Shown piece after piece: positions 1-10,394 of a DNA stretch of 64,000 bases. Under the pieces are notes generated by a model, which was given only the letters and a program-made list of their open reading frames with translations, did not search any database and had not been told where the DNA came from. Location of the stretch: NCBI GenBank assembly GCA_033807695.1, contig CM066311.1, positions 2,723,501-2,787,500 on the forward strand, read 5' to 3'. The position numbers and the translations under genes were made by a program. Source of the DNA: Daedaleopsis sinensis (lineage: Eukaryota; Basidiomycota; Agaricomycetes; Polyporales; Polyporaceae). Numbering within the stretch: the first letter of the stretch is position 1; each line of letters starts with the position of its first letter.

Positions 1-614
1 TCCGTTCTACGAGACTAGCAGGAGGTACCCGGTTAGCGCTCAGGCGGACGGTTTAGCCACGGTCCTGCCCATCGGCGAGGGTACGACAGGGCGGGTTGGT
101 AGTTGTTTCAGGGTGTCTGCGAGAGCTGGGCAGAGGGTTGTGCGAGGTACACCGCGTGGAGGGCCAGGATTGGGTGAGGAGGACGAGTGGGCCAGGAGTA
201 CAGCGAGTGGCGACGGTAGTAGATAGGATGCCCGTGCGCGGGACTTGTAGCGGCAGATCCCCCATCCCCCACATCCATACAGGCGTGAGCCCAGTAGTCC
301 GACGCTCTCGACGACCTCGCTGTCGAGTCCGTCCTCGGTGTGATCTCCTTCGAGCCCCGCCCTTCCGCGTGCTCCGCCCGTCGTAGTTCCTCGCCCCCTT
401 CCTCGCTCCCCCGTCCCTTCGACGCGCTCCGCCCGTCGTAGTTCCTCTCCTCCTCTTCCGATCTCTCGCTCCCCGTCCTTCGACGTGCGCGTCTCGCCGT
501 AGTCGTCCGTTCCGGCTGCTCGGGAACCAGAGGTCCACCTCGCACCCTTCGGAGAGTCTGCCTGGTGTTTTATCTATTGGGTTTACCTAGTAGATCGCCA
601 GTGCCCTCCCATCA
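1..614 (+). repeat. 5' LTR of the Gypsy element (first ~39 bp missing)
   Basis: Position 1 corresponds to 12742 in the 3' LTR (constant offset 12741). Identity stops exactly after the terminal CA at 614, where the copies diverge into the primer binding site (here) and genomic flank (3' copy). It shows several short open frames on both strands; these are identical in both LTRs and are treated as non-coding. Confidence 0.95.
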
Positions 615-616
615 CT

Positions 617-634
617 TGGAGCCCACCGCGAGGG
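617..634 (+). other. putative primer binding site
   Basis: Two bases after the LTR's terminal CA comes TGGAGCCCACCGCGAGGG, which starts with the TGG expected to pair with a tRNA 3' CCA end. The matching tRNA was not identified. The position is typical for Ty3/Gypsy minus-strand priming. Confidence 0.6.
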
Positions 635-1154
635 GATATTCTCTGCTACCTCTGAGGTCAAGCTGCAACCTACGCTACGACCGGTCCCCGACCCCGCACT
701 CCCCCGAAGCACCACGTCCGGCTTCCGCCCTCCTCGACCGCCACCCGCGGAAGAACCCCAGCGCAGTGCCTCTCCCCTAACCGACCTCGACGAGTTTCCC
801 GAGACGGAGGACCGCCCCGCACCGGTACCTCCCGTTCCCTCTCGCGCCCGCCGTACATCCGCCTCCGTCCCACCGCGTGCCCCCGTTCCGCGTACTACAC
901 AGAACTCTAGAAGAGCCGCTGCGACCGCGGTTGTCCCCGGATTCGACGCTCCCACCGCCTCCGCCGTACGACGAGCCGGCAGGGAACCGACCCCACGAGC
1001 TCCCTTCCCTAGCATCGCACCCCCAGCCCCTCGAGTACCTCCTGCGTCTAGCGCTCCCCGCCTCACGCCTGCGCCCCTGCTACCACCCGCTCAGCAGTCT
1101 CCACAACCGACCGCCCCGAGTCCCCCGCTTCCTCCCACAGCGCCGGTACCCGCC

Positions 1155-3761
1155 ATGGCCTCCCCGCTCGACGCACTCCCCGCGCGCAATAGCCGTCAGG
1201 CGCCCGTCTGGAAGGAGGCCGACACCACCCGCGACGACGTGGAGCTCTTCTTTAAGGACCTCGATCGCCTCTACGCGCAGAACTCCGTAACCGACCTCGC
1301 CGATCAGAAAAAGGGCGCGGCCACCCTCTACGTTCCCCCGGATGTCGCTAAGGCATGGGCGCTTTTGGACACCTTCGACGACGCAAGCAGGACGTGGGGA
1401 GACTTCAAGGAGGAGGTCTTAGGGTTCTACGTCGGCTCCGACAAGGACCATGTCTACACTCGCCGCGAGTACCGCTCCCTTATAGACTCGACCCGGGCCT
1501 CCGGGATCCGCTCCCTCCCCGAGTACCTCGCCTTCTACCGGCAATTCTTCCCGCGGTACAAGTACCTCTCCACGAAGCAGCCCACGGCTGAGGTCTCCGG
1601 ACCAGAGGGAGTCGATGACCTCCTTCGCGTGGCCCCCGTATTCGTCCGCGACAAGGTCGACAACTACCTCAACCTGAAGCATCCGAACAAACACAAGGAC
1701 GACTCGTACCCGCTCGCGGACGTGCACGAAGCCATCACGTACAGTCTCGAAGGAATCCCGCGCGCGCTCGAGACTCGTGCGCCACCGACGTACCCCGTAG
1801 TAGCGCCAGCGGCGGGCATCGACCGCCGAGGAATACCGGTGAAGCCCGAGCCGACGATCGAGACCCTTCAGTCACAGATCCAGAACTATGAGCGCGACCT
1901 CCGCGATCTCCGCGATCTCACGCGGGGATGGACGAACCTCTTGGCGGCGCGCCCGACTCAAGCCCTGCCTCCCCTACCCGCGCCGGCAGTAGCTCCGCCC
2001 GCGGCCGCGAACCTGCCTCCGCCCATGCCGCCGCGTATGCCGCAGAACCAGTATGGTTACGGGCGCCCGCCCTGTTTCTACTGCGGCGAGGAGAACTGTC
2101 ATTCGCGACGCTGCCCGGCCTTCGCGGAGGACGCGGCGAACGGGTTGGTCATCCGCAACGAGCGCGGCTTCATGGTCCTTCCGAACGGCAACGAGGTACC
2201 TCGCAACTGGCCGGGCCTCCACATGCGCGACCGCGTACACAATTGGCATGAGCACAACCCAGGGCAGAAAGTCCAGGCGGCCGCCGCGCAGATGATGGTG
2301 ACGGTGGAGTCCAACATGCTAGAGGGGGCAGCGAACGTCACGGACATCCAGGACCGGATCGATAGTCTCCGCCACCAGGCGTCCATGTTGGAGCATCGAG
2401 TCGCTACGCGCAGCCAGGGCAAGCTGCAATTCGATGGTGTCGAACTTCCCGCGCGCAAGAAGACGGTCCGCATAGACGAGAGCCGGAACCAGGCCCACGC
2501 GCCAACGGGTACCGCGCTAGATCTTGCGCGCGAGGCGCGCGGGGACCGCGACCTTCCGCCTCACCTGGCGCCAGCCGCCCGAAGGGCCGAGGTACCGACC
2601 GTCCAGCCCGCGCGACCCGAACCTCTAGCAGTGGAGCACCCATATGCCGGCGCGCGAGAAGCGACGAACGCGGGCGACATCGCGCCCGTCGCAGCGAACA
2701 AGCCCGTACCGTCCCCGCCGGCAACCTTACCAGCGTCCCTTCCGTCCACGCAACGCGCAGGAACAGAGAGGCCAGGCCCGGTACTGGTGGACCCGACCGC
2801 GGGCCGTCGCGTGTTCGAGCGCGCCTTCGGGCAGGAGCAGCGCGTTATGGTGACGCCATCCGAGCTCGTCAGTATCTCCCCGGAAGTGCGCAAGTACGTT
2901 CACGAGGCGACCTCGCCGAGGCGCGTCTACGCTGCGCGCCAGGCCGCCGAAGGGGTACAACCACAGCCCGCGCAGCGCGAAGGCCCGGCGAGGACAGCGG
3001 AACCAGCGAGGACGGGGACCGAGCCCGGGCTCCAGGTCGCCCAATCAATGGTACAGCAAGCCTGGCCCTGGAACCCGGACGAAGAAGACGAGGGATGGTC
3101 GGAGGAGGACGAAGGGGAGGAGTTCTACGACGCGCTACCGGAGGAGGCGGAAGAAATGCACTGCTTTCGGACGACTGTAGAGGAAGTCGAAGATGAGGAC
3201 GAATACCGGCGCGCGCACGCACCGCTCCACTCGCGCGTCGAAACAATCCAGGGCGAAGACCTCATCGTTGCTGAATCGCTGGCCCCGCTCCGATCCCTCT
3301 ACGGCTTTCTGGGCGCCACGGACGTCACTACGGAGTGCGTCCTCGACTCCGGATCACAGTCCATCTCGATCAGCGTGGAGCACTGCCACCGCCTCAAAAT
3401 CGCGTACGACCCCACGGCACGCCTTAATATGGTCAGCGCAAACGGAACCTCGGACCCGACCCTGGGGCTAGCACGGCACGTCCCGCTCGAGGTCGCCGAC
3501 GGCTTCATCGTCTACCTGCAGATGCAGGTGGTGGAGCACGCTAGCTTCGACGTCCTGTTGGGGCGCCCCTTCGAGCTACTCACCGCGATGAAGGTCAACA
3601 ACGAGCTTGACGGTCGGCAGTCCATCACGATCACCTGTCCAAACACGCACCGTACGATCACCTTGCCCACGTACGCGCGCGGCGAGCCGCCGGCGCGAAC
3701 GCGCGACGAGAAGGTCAAGCCGAGGAAGTCCCCCCTGGGGTTTCTCCTGTCGAGGATCTGA
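1155..3761 (+). CDS. gag-pro: Gag-protease polyprotein of the Gypsy element (868 aa)
   Basis: Structural polyprotein of the retrotransposon. The N-terminal ~220 residues look like a retrotransposon capsid region (charged helices, then a coiled stretch). A zinc knuckle of C-X2-C-X5-H-X3-C type (CFYCGEENCHSRRC) lies near residue 305, followed by a long Pro/Ala/Arg linker and an acidic segment. The C-terminal part is a retropepsin-like aspartic protease: catalytic D-S-G near residue 729 (VLDSGSQS) and the second conserved strand LLGRPFE about 70 residues later. The ATG has a good context (cgccATGg). The frame ends at 3761 and pol continues in the -1 frame, so protease is fused to Gag rather than to Pol. 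The assignment as Gag-Pro is secure; exact mature boundaries are not visible. Confidence 0.93.
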   Translation: MASPLDALPARNSRQAPVWKEADTTRDDVELFFKDLDRLYAQNSVTDLADQKKGAATLYVPPDVAKAWALLDTFDDASRTWGDFKEEVLGFYVGSDKDHVYTRREYRSLIDSTRASGIRSLPEYLAFYRQFFPRYKYLSTKQPTAEVSGPEGVDDLLRVAPVFVRDKVDNYLNLKHPNKHKDDSYPLADVHEAITYSLEGIPRALETRAPPTYPVVAPAAGIDRRGIPVKPEPTIETLQSQIQNYERDLRDLRDLTRGWTNLLAARPTQALPPLPAPAVAPPAAANLPPPMPPRMPQNQYGYGRPPCFYCGEENCHSRRCPAFAEDAANGLVIRNERGFMVLPNGNEVPRNWPGLHMRDRVHNWHEHNPGQKVQAAAAQMMVTVESNMLEGAANVTDIQDRIDSLRHQASMLEHRVATRSQGKLQFDGVELPARKKTVRIDESRNQAHAPTGTALDLAREARGDRDLPPHLAPAARRAEVPTVQPARPEPLAVEHPYAGAREATNAGDIAPVAANKPVPSPPATLPASLPSTQRAGTERPGPVLVDPTAGRRVFERAFGQEQRVMVTPSELVSISPEVRKYVHEATSPRRVYAARQAAEGVQPQPAQREGPARTAEPARTGTEPGLQVAQSMVQQAWPWNPDEEDEGWSEEDEGEEFYDALPEEAEEMHCFRTTVEEVEDEDEYRRAHAPLHSRVETIQGEDLIVAESLAPLRSLYGFLGATDVTTECVLDSGSQSISISVEHCHRLKIAYDPTARLNMVSANGTSDPTLGLARHVPLEVADGFIVYLQMQVVEHASFDVLLGRPFELLTAMKVNNELDGRQSITITCPNTHRTITLPTYARGEPPARTRDEKVKPRKSPLGFLLSRI

Positions 3762-3790
3762 CGGGTAGTCAGGGAGATCTCGCCCTCGTC

Positions 3791-6700
3791 GTGGAGTACG
3801 ACCACGCGACCGGTAAGCTGAACATGACCTCGTACGCCGAACTACAAGATACTAGTCTCGAAACCATCCAACATGCCTATCTATTCGCGACCGACGACCC
3901 AGAAAAATCCACAAAAATCAATAACGCCTTCGCTTCGGCCTCTTTCGTTTCCTCCGTTCCGCTCGTCCCTCCCGAATCCTCATCGTCGTTCGATACCGCG
4001 TCGGCGAAGGCCCCTGGGCCGGGTCCAGAACTTCGACATCCAAAAGCGTCTCCGCAGGAGTCGCATCCCCACTACGCGCGTGCGCGCGCGTACCCTTCCC
4101 GTCCAACAAAATCACTGGGGCGACGCCCTACTTCCCCTCGCGCGCGAAGCGGATCGCTCACCGGGCAGGCGCGGGCGCGCGCCTGGCCCGAAGAAGCGAT
4201 AGAAGTCTACGCGAAGACCAAGAAGAAGTACAAGCCGGTCGCGAAGAAGGTGCGCCCGGTGGCGAGCCACCTTCCCGAGCACTTCAGAATCGTGCGGAAC
4301 CGCGTGGGCGACCCGCTCGAGAACATGCCCCGACTCGACGCGAATCCTCCCCCTTTCAAGCCGACCGGGAGGTACACCCAAGAACGGCACGACCTTATCG
4401 ACGAGATACACCGGGAGTGGCTGTCGCCGGAGGAGTTGCGCGTCCTACACGACCTCATGTGCAAGCAGGAGGCGGCGTTTGCCTGGGAAGAGTCAGAGCG
4501 CGGTCGATTCCGCCAAGATATGTTTCCTCCTGTACGCCTCGCAGTAATCGACCACGTCCCCTACAACGAAAGAAACGCTCCAGTGCCCCCAGGAATCTTC
4601 CGCGTGCTCCTCGAGATGATCAAGCAGAAGATCGACAACGGTGTATACGAGCCGTCCAACGCGTCGTACCGTACGCGGTGGTTCTGCGTGCTCAAGAAGG
4701 ACGGGAAGTTACGCATCGTCCACTCGCTCGAACCGCTGAACCGAATCACCATCCAGCACAGCGGGGTGCCCCCGGTGCCGGAGCATATCGCAGAACAGTT
4801 CGGTGGGCGCCCTTGCGGCTCGACGTTCGACCTCTACGTCGGCTACGACGAGCGGGAGATCCATCCCGACTCGCGCGACCTTACCACGTTCCAGACCCCG
4901 TTCGGTGCGATGCGCCTTACTACGCTCCCTATGGGGTGGACGAACTCAGTACCCATATTCCACGACGACATTACGTTCATCCTGCAGCCAGAAATGCCCG
5001 ACCACGCCGCCAATTACATCGACGACGTCTTCGTCATGGGCCCGAAGAGCGCATACCTGCTGGAGGACGGGACCCCGGAGTGTATCCCCGAGAACCCCGG
5101 TATCCGGCGGTTCGTCTGGGAGCAACTGCAGAACGACAACCGGATCATCCAACGCATCAAGCACGCAGGAGGCACCCTCTCGGGGAAGAAGTCGCGCTTC
5201 GCGCCCCCGCGTTTCGGCGCACTCGGCAGTCGATGTACCCCGGAGGGGCGGGTCGCGGATCCAGAATGCGTACAGGCCGTCGTGAACTGGACAGTGTGCA
5301 AGACGGTCTCCGACGTGCGCGCCTTCCTGGGGACGGTTGGGGTCGCACGCATCTTCATCAAGGACTTCGCGAAGATCGCGAACCCGCTCAACAAGCTGCT
5401 GCGGAAGGACGCGCTGTTCGAGTGGGGACCCGACCAAGTGCGCGCGATGGAGGACCTCAAGTCAGCGCTAGTGCATTCCCCGGCGCTCCGGGCCATCGAC
5501 TACGAAGGCGACGCGCCTGTCATTCTCGCCGTCGACACGTCCAAAATCGCGGTTGGCTACCTCCTGTGTCAGGAGGACCCGGAGGACCCCCGGCGACGCT
5601 TCTACAGTCGCTTCGGGTCGATCACCTTGAACGATCGCGAGGCGCGCTTCTCTCAGCCTAAACTGGAACTGTACGGGCTGTTCCGCGCGCTGCGCGCGAT
5701 GAAGCTCTGGCTAGTGGGCGTCCGTAACCTAGTAGTCGAGATCGACGCGACAGCGATCCGCGACATGCTAAAGAACCCGGATATCGCCCCAAGCGCAGTC
5801 ATGAATCGCTGGATCATCGCGATCCACATGTTCCATTTCGAGTTGCGCCACGTACCGGGGGTACTGCACGGTCCGGATGGACTAAGCCGGCGGATCCGTC
5901 AGCCAGACGACGAAGACGGTGACCTGGAGGACAACGAGGAGTTCGACGACTGGATCGATAACATGTACGGTTTTCTCCATCTCGTGAACATGCCGCCCCG
6001 ACTACCGGACGCGCCCATCCTGTACTCTACGCCAAGGACCGCGCGGGAAGTGGACGCCTTCTTCCAGCAGACCAGCGGGACCGCGGCGTCTCTTCCGGCG
6101 ATCAATACCCCAGACTACAGCGCCTGCCCGCGTACCTTAACGGCCCAAGAATTCGACGCGCGCGTCGACCTCGTGCGCCTCTGGCTGAAGGACGGCTCCC
6201 TACCGCCCCTGACGGACCGCGCGCGCGAACGATTCGAAAAGTACGCCCGGCAGTTCTTCCTACGTGATGGCCGGTTGTGGCGCGTGTCGCACGACGGGAA
6301 CCACCGTCGCGTGCTCGACTGCGAAGTACGCATGGAGATCCTAGCAGGCCTGCACGACCACCTTGGCCACCGCGGGATCGCAGCGACGATATCGTTCGTC
6401 GGGGAGCGCTTCTGGTGGCCCGAGATGAAGGCGGACATCGCGTGGTACGTGAAGTCCTGCCACCAGTGTCAGATCCGCCAGACCTCGCGCGTTCAAATCC
6501 CGCCCACGGTCGCGCTGCCCGCACCTCCCATGGTCCGCGTGCACATGGACACTATGGACATGCCGGGGCGGTACAAGCACTTCTTCCACGCGCGCTGCGC
6601 AACGACGAGCTACGCGGAAGGACGCGCCTCCACCGTGCAGACCGCGAAAGCGCTGGGGGATTGGATCTACCAGGACCTGTTATGCCGGTGGGGCGCCCTC

Positions 6701-7522
6701 TCCGAAATCGTTTCCGATAACGGGTCCGCGTTCGTGGCGGCCCTCGAGCACCTAGAAAGGCAGTACCACGTCAAACACATCCGAATCTCTGGCTACAACT
6801 CGCGCGCGAACGGCATCGTGGAGCGCGCGCACGTCGATATCCGGGAGGCGCTCTTCAAGTCCTGTTTTGACGACCCCCAGAGCGAATGGGTGTCGCGAGT
6901 CTACTCCGTCCTCTGGGCGGACCGCGTGACCACGCGGCGCCGGATGGGGTGCTCCCCCTACTTCGCGATAACCGGGACGCAACCTATCCTGCCGTTTGAC
7001 ATAGCGGAGGCAACCTACCTCATGCCCACGCCGACGGAGCTGATCTCCACCGCGGACCTCATCGCGCAGCGGGCAGTCGCCTTACAGAAGCGCCCAGAGC
7101 AACTCGAACAGCTGCGCTCGCGGGTCTACCGAGCGCGCGTACTCGCCGCGCAAGAGTTCGAGCGCGCACACATACGGACCGTGCGCGACTACAACTTCGC
7201 GCGCGGGAAGCTCGTCCTAATGCGAAACACCGCGATCGAGAAATCGCTCAACCGGAAGATGCGCCCGCGGTACCTGGGACCACTGGTCGTCGTCTCTCGG
7301 AACCGTGGAGGAGCTTACATAGTGGCGGAACTGGACGGTGCAGTACACGACCGTCCAATCGCTGCGTTCCGCCTCCTGCCCTACTTCGCGCGCGACGACC
7401 CCATCACATTCACCTGGAGCGACCTGGACGTCTCACGCGATCGCGTCGCCCAGATGGAACAAGACCCGGACGACTGCGACGACCGCGTCGACCGGGAGGA
7501 GGCCCAGGACGACGACGAGTAG
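3791..7522 (+). CDS. pol: Pol polyprotein: reverse transcriptase, RNase H, integrase
   Basis: Copies the element RNA and inserts the cDNA. Reverse transcriptase spans roughly residues 230-480 with the active-site motif YIDD near residue 408. RNase H follows, starting around AVDTSKIAVGYLL. Integrase has an H-H-C-C zinc domain (HDHLGHRG to CHQCQI) and a D, D(35)E core: D in VHMDTMD, D in IVSDNGS, E in IVERAH with exactly 35 residues between the last two. A GPY/F-like tail (RYLGPLVVV) is present; no chromodomain was seen. There is no good ATG at the front: the start given is a GTG, the first ATG is at 3824, and the frame is open upstream into the end of gag. It is the -1 frame relative to gag, so ribosomal frameshifting is the likely route; the C-run at 3730-3735 is a candidate slip site (inference). 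Confidence 0.93.
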   Translation: MEYDHATGKLNMTSYAELQDTSLETIQHAYLFATDDPEKSTKINNAFASASFVSSVPLVPPESSSSFDTASAKAPGPGPELRHPKASPQESHPHYARARAYPSRPTKSLGRRPTSPRARSGSLTGQARARAWPEEAIEVYAKTKKKYKPVAKKVRPVASHLPEHFRIVRNRVGDPLENMPRLDANPPPFKPTGRYTQERHDLIDEIHREWLSPEELRVLHDLMCKQEAAFAWEESERGRFRQDMFPPVRLAVIDHVPYNERNAPVPPGIFRVLLEMIKQKIDNGVYEPSNASYRTRWFCVLKKDGKLRIVHSLEPLNRITIQHSGVPPVPEHIAEQFGGRPCGSTFDLYVGYDEREIHPDSRDLTTFQTPFGAMRLTTLPMGWTNSVPIFHDDITFILQPEMPDHAANYIDDVFVMGPKSAYLLEDGTPECIPENPGIRRFVWEQLQNDNRIIQRIKHAGGTLSGKKSRFAPPRFGALGSRCTPEGRVADPECVQAVVNWTVCKTVSDVRAFLGTVGVARIFIKDFAKIANPLNKLLRKDALFEWGPDQVRAMEDLKSALVHSPALRAIDYEGDAPVILAVDTSKIAVGYLLCQEDPEDPRRRFYSRFGSITLNDREARFSQPKLELYGLFRALRAMKLWLVGVRNLVVEIDATAIRDMLKNPDIAPSAVMNRWIIAIHMFHFELRHVPGVLHGPDGLSRRIRQPDDEDGDLEDNEEFDDWIDNMYGFLHLVNMPPRLPDAPILYSTPRTAREVDAFFQQTSGTAASLPAINTPDYSACPRTLTAQEFDARVDLVRLWLKDGSLPPLTDRARERFEKYARQFFLRDGRLWRVSHDGNHRRVLDCEVRMEILAGLHDHLGHRGIAATISFVGERFWWPEMKADIAWYVKSCHQCQIRQTSRVQIPPTVALPAPPMVRVHMDTMDMPGRYKHFFHARCATTSYAEGRASTVQTAKALGDWIYQDLLCRWGALSEIVSDNGSAFVAALEHLERQYHVKHIRISGYNSRANGIVERAHVDIREALFKSCFDDPQSEWVSRVYSVLWADRVTTRRRMGCSPYFAITGTQPILPFDIAEATYLMPTPTELISTADLIAQRAVALQKRPEQLEQLRSRVYRARVLAAQEFERAHIRTVRDYNFARGKLVLMRNTAIEKSLNRKMRPRYLGPLVVVSRNRGGAYIVAELDGAVHDRPIAAFRLLPYFARDDPITFTWSDLDVSRDRVAQMEQDPDDCDDRVDREEAQDDDE

Positions 7523-8042
7523 CACGACGGCCCCCAGGAGGGAGCCCATATCAGTTGGGGGGAGAGCGGCCTGCTGCGGAACCCGCTACTGAGCGCGCAG
7601 GAGGAAGAACCCTCCAGCCCTGTCCACCCGTAGCATATCGACTCCCTCCTGTACCGCCCGAACAAAAGAATTAACAATTCATTTCCCCCACTCAATTCAT
7701 GCTACGCGCCACGACAGAGGAACCACCAGATCTTACATTGCAGAAGAATCCCCTGAGAGACAGCATCTACGCGGAGCACAACAGGAAGAAGCGACGGTAT
7801 ATACGGGAGCATAGGCCCCGGAGCGTACAGCAACGACGACGACAAGAGGCGATCGCGGGAGTTCAAGAAGCAAGGCACGGCGAAGGACAGATTAGGGGTG
7901 GATAGTAAGAGTAAGGAGAGGGAGACGAGACGAGACAGGCGCGCGCGCGCCGAGAGAGGTCCATGCGAGAAAAGGAAGAGGCAAGGGAACGAAACAGGAA
8001 GTCCGAGGCCCAGCAGGGCCGCCGCCACCACGCCGCCGACGA
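7523..8042. other. non-coding stretch between pol and the antisense module
   Basis: About 520 bp separate the pol stop from the stop of the convergent antisense gene. No convincing coding sequence is seen. It must hold the 3' ends of two facing transcription units. Confidence 0.6.
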
Positions 8043-10143
8043 TCAGGCGTCCTCCTTCAGGATGTCGCGAAGAACGGAGGCGTTGGGGTCCTCCGCGAAC
8101 TTATCAGCGAACGTAACGACCTCGGGCAAGTCCGCCGCAAAGGCGCTCCCGAACGGAACCCCAGACAGCCGTTGCTCCCGGCGACGAAGCCCAACGAGCT
8201 CCCGCGCGTCCGACCAGATCCGCTCGACGAGGGAATTGGCGCGCTCGCGCCCCTCGCGCACTTCGTCCAGGTCGAAGGCATCATACGCCGGAAGGAGCGA
8301 GGCGGACTTGCTGAGCGTGGAGGCCTTCTTCGGCGCAGAGGACGAAGCCACGGCCGCCCGTGAGGACACGTTGACGGCGGGCGAAGCGGGGACGGGGCGC
8401 CGCGAGACGGTCGTATGCGCGGTGTGCTTGACCGGCTTCTTGACGGCGACTTGCTTGGACGCCGGCTGGGCCACCTCGCTCCGCGCGCTGGTGCGCGGCT
8501 TCTTCGCGCGCGGCGGACTGCCGTCGTCGTCGGAGATCTCGACAACTTCAGCAGCCGCGCCAGCCATCGCGGCGGACGCGGCCTTCGACGTAGCGCACGC
8601 CTGCCCGAGCTGGCGGACGACGGCGTCCTCGGGATACTTCGTGGGCCCCCTCGCGCACCCGGTAAAGGTGAGGCGATCGCTACGGTTGTATAGGCGCTCC
8701 CGGAGCGCCGTCTCATCGAGAACTCGAACCTTCCGCCCGCTCTCCTCGAAATCGCGCGCGAGGTTGATAGCCTCCAACAGCTGGAGGGGGTCCTTGTGCG
8801 CCCGCAGCGCGAAGCCCTCCCCGTTGAAGACGCCGTGGACCGCGTTCTTGGCCGACTTGAACTCCCCGCTGAGAGAGAGCCCACCATACGTGCAGGCAGC
8901 CTTGTGCGTGGGGGGATTGGCACAGCGGTCACACCGGAAAGCCTCGGGGTCCGTCCGGACGCACTCACGCTTGTCCCGGGCGCACTTGTCGCAAGGCCCG
9001 GAGACGGTAATCGCGGCCTTGACCTCGCCGACGTTGGTCGAGGACGGCGCGGGTGTGGCGGCCGGTTTCTTCCCAGCAGCGGCCTTTGCCTTCGCCGGCG
9101 CGTCGGCGGTAGCGTGCTGCTTCGCGGCGGTCTGGCGGGTAGCGCGGACGGAGGCGGCAGGCGCAGGCGCGGGCGGAACGGGGGGCGAGACCTCCAAAAC
9201 GTCCTGGTCCTGAGTGCGCGCGCGCTTCGACCCAGCCTTGCGGGGCGGCGGCGAGGGCGTCGACTCGCCCTCTTCGCTCGGAGTCCGGGCCCTCTTGATT
9301 TTCTCCGTCTTGACGACCACGAGAGGCGAAGGCTCCCTGACGTCCTGCTCGGGAGGGGGGGGCGACGGCGAGGTGGAGGTGCGCGGCGGCGGCGGGCCCT
9401 CTACCGTATCCAACAGCATGGCGTTGACGCTAGGCGAATCTGCCCTACTGCTCTGGACAGGTGGGGTGGGCGAACGAACGGGCACCGGTTCGGGAGGGCC
9501 GGCCCAGGGCACCTCGACGGGCTCGCCTCGGGAGGCACGCGAAGCAAGGAAGAGGATGTCGACAGGGGGATCGACGGGAAGCTTGCGGAAGTCGTCAAGG
9601 CCGATGCACTCGTGCTGTTCCCAGTTGGCGAGGAAGTGCAGGCGACGCGCTTCCCGGAGGCGGCGGGGGTTCACCTCGGACGTGACACGCTCGGACAGGG
9701 AGCTCGCGACGCGCGAACGCGACCTCTGGGTATACTCGCAGAGCACCTCGTAGTGCTCCTCGCTAGGGAGGCGAGCCTCGGAAGCTTCGAGGACGGGATT
9801 GAAGAGCGTGTCGATCTCCTTCGCCTCGTCAACGTCCAGGGACAGCTACGCGAACTGGTCAGCAAGGGAACAGAGTACGCTGGGCAACAATACGTACCAC
9901 GAGATCCAAGGCCCGGTCGACGTATGCTCGGACTTCCTCCTCCGTCTTCGATGCGTAGTCCTCCGATGCGGCGGCGAGGAAGAAATCCTCGGCAACCTGG
10001 GGAGTGACGGAGTCGTCTCCGGAAGGGGACTTTGCGGCGCGTTGGGTAAGCGGCGGCGGGGGACCCGGGTCCGGCAACCCCGAGGATGGCGCAACGGAGC
10101 GCGTGGGGAGCGTCGACGACGAAGGGCGGACGGGAGCAGGCAT
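8043..10143 (-). CDS. Antisense Gypsy gene A: Zn2Cys6-like nuclear protein (682 aa, 2 exons)
   Basis: Spliced model: exon 1 10143-9898, intron 9897-9846 (52 bp, GTACGT...TAG), exon 2 9845-8043; 82 codons then 601 codons, phase 0. The protein is Pro/Ser/Ala-rich with basic clusters (nuclear-localisation-like, for example KIKRARTPS) and one cysteine cluster near residue 366: C-X2-C-X6-C-X9-C-X2-C-X9-C (CDKCARDKREC ... CDRCANPPTHKAAC). This is close to, but not exactly, the fungal GAL4-type Zn2Cys6 pattern. It also has a VKTE sequence fitting the SUMO acceptor consensus and an EVVEISDDD acidic stretch resembling a SUMO-interacting motif. It lies between pol and the 3' LTR on the opposite strand, first of three such genes. 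I do not recognise the family. A DNA-binding or chromatin role is inference from the cysteine cluster only. Confidence 0.8.
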
Positions 10144-10154
10144 GTCGAGGGCAG

Positions 10155-10235
10155 AAGGGAGCAAGAAAACGGCGGACAAGGCGGAAGCGAGAGCAAGAAA
10201 ACGGCGGACAAGGCGGACGCGAGAGCAAGAAGGGG
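10155..10235. repeat. short tandem repeat upstream of antisense gene A
   Basis: About 31-bp units starting GAGCAAGAAAACGGCGGACA are repeated twice plus a partial third copy. It lies between the ATG of gene A (10143) and its TATA-like sequence (10286-10280), so probably in its 5' leader. Confidence 0.7.
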
Positions 10236-10279
10236 GGCGCGGGACAAGGGAGGGGGCGGAAAACTTACCCCTCCAGCGG

Positions 10280-10286
10280 CCTTATA
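10280..10286 (-). promoter_or_regulatory. TATA-like box of antisense gene A
   Basis: The minus strand reads TATAAGG about 137 bp upstream of the ATG at 10143. Position and sequence fit a TATA box; this is inference. Confidence 0.4.
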
Positions 10287-10394
10287 GAGCAGGAATCGCG
10301 CGGTCGTCCCTGCGCGCGGCGCGGTCTGTTTACAAAACAACGACGGGGCGCGCGAGGCGCGGCCCTGGAGCTTCTATTTCAACCACGATCAACA

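Noticed and set aside
53..545. Open frames within the LTRs (both strands)
   Set aside because: Identical in both LTRs, Arg-rich translation typical of GC-rich non-coding DNA, no splice or start context.
8057..10007. Long plus-strand frames opposite antisense gene A
   Set aside because: Shadow frames of a GC-rich gene; the minus-strand model has splice sites, a cysteine cluster and consistent phase, these do not.
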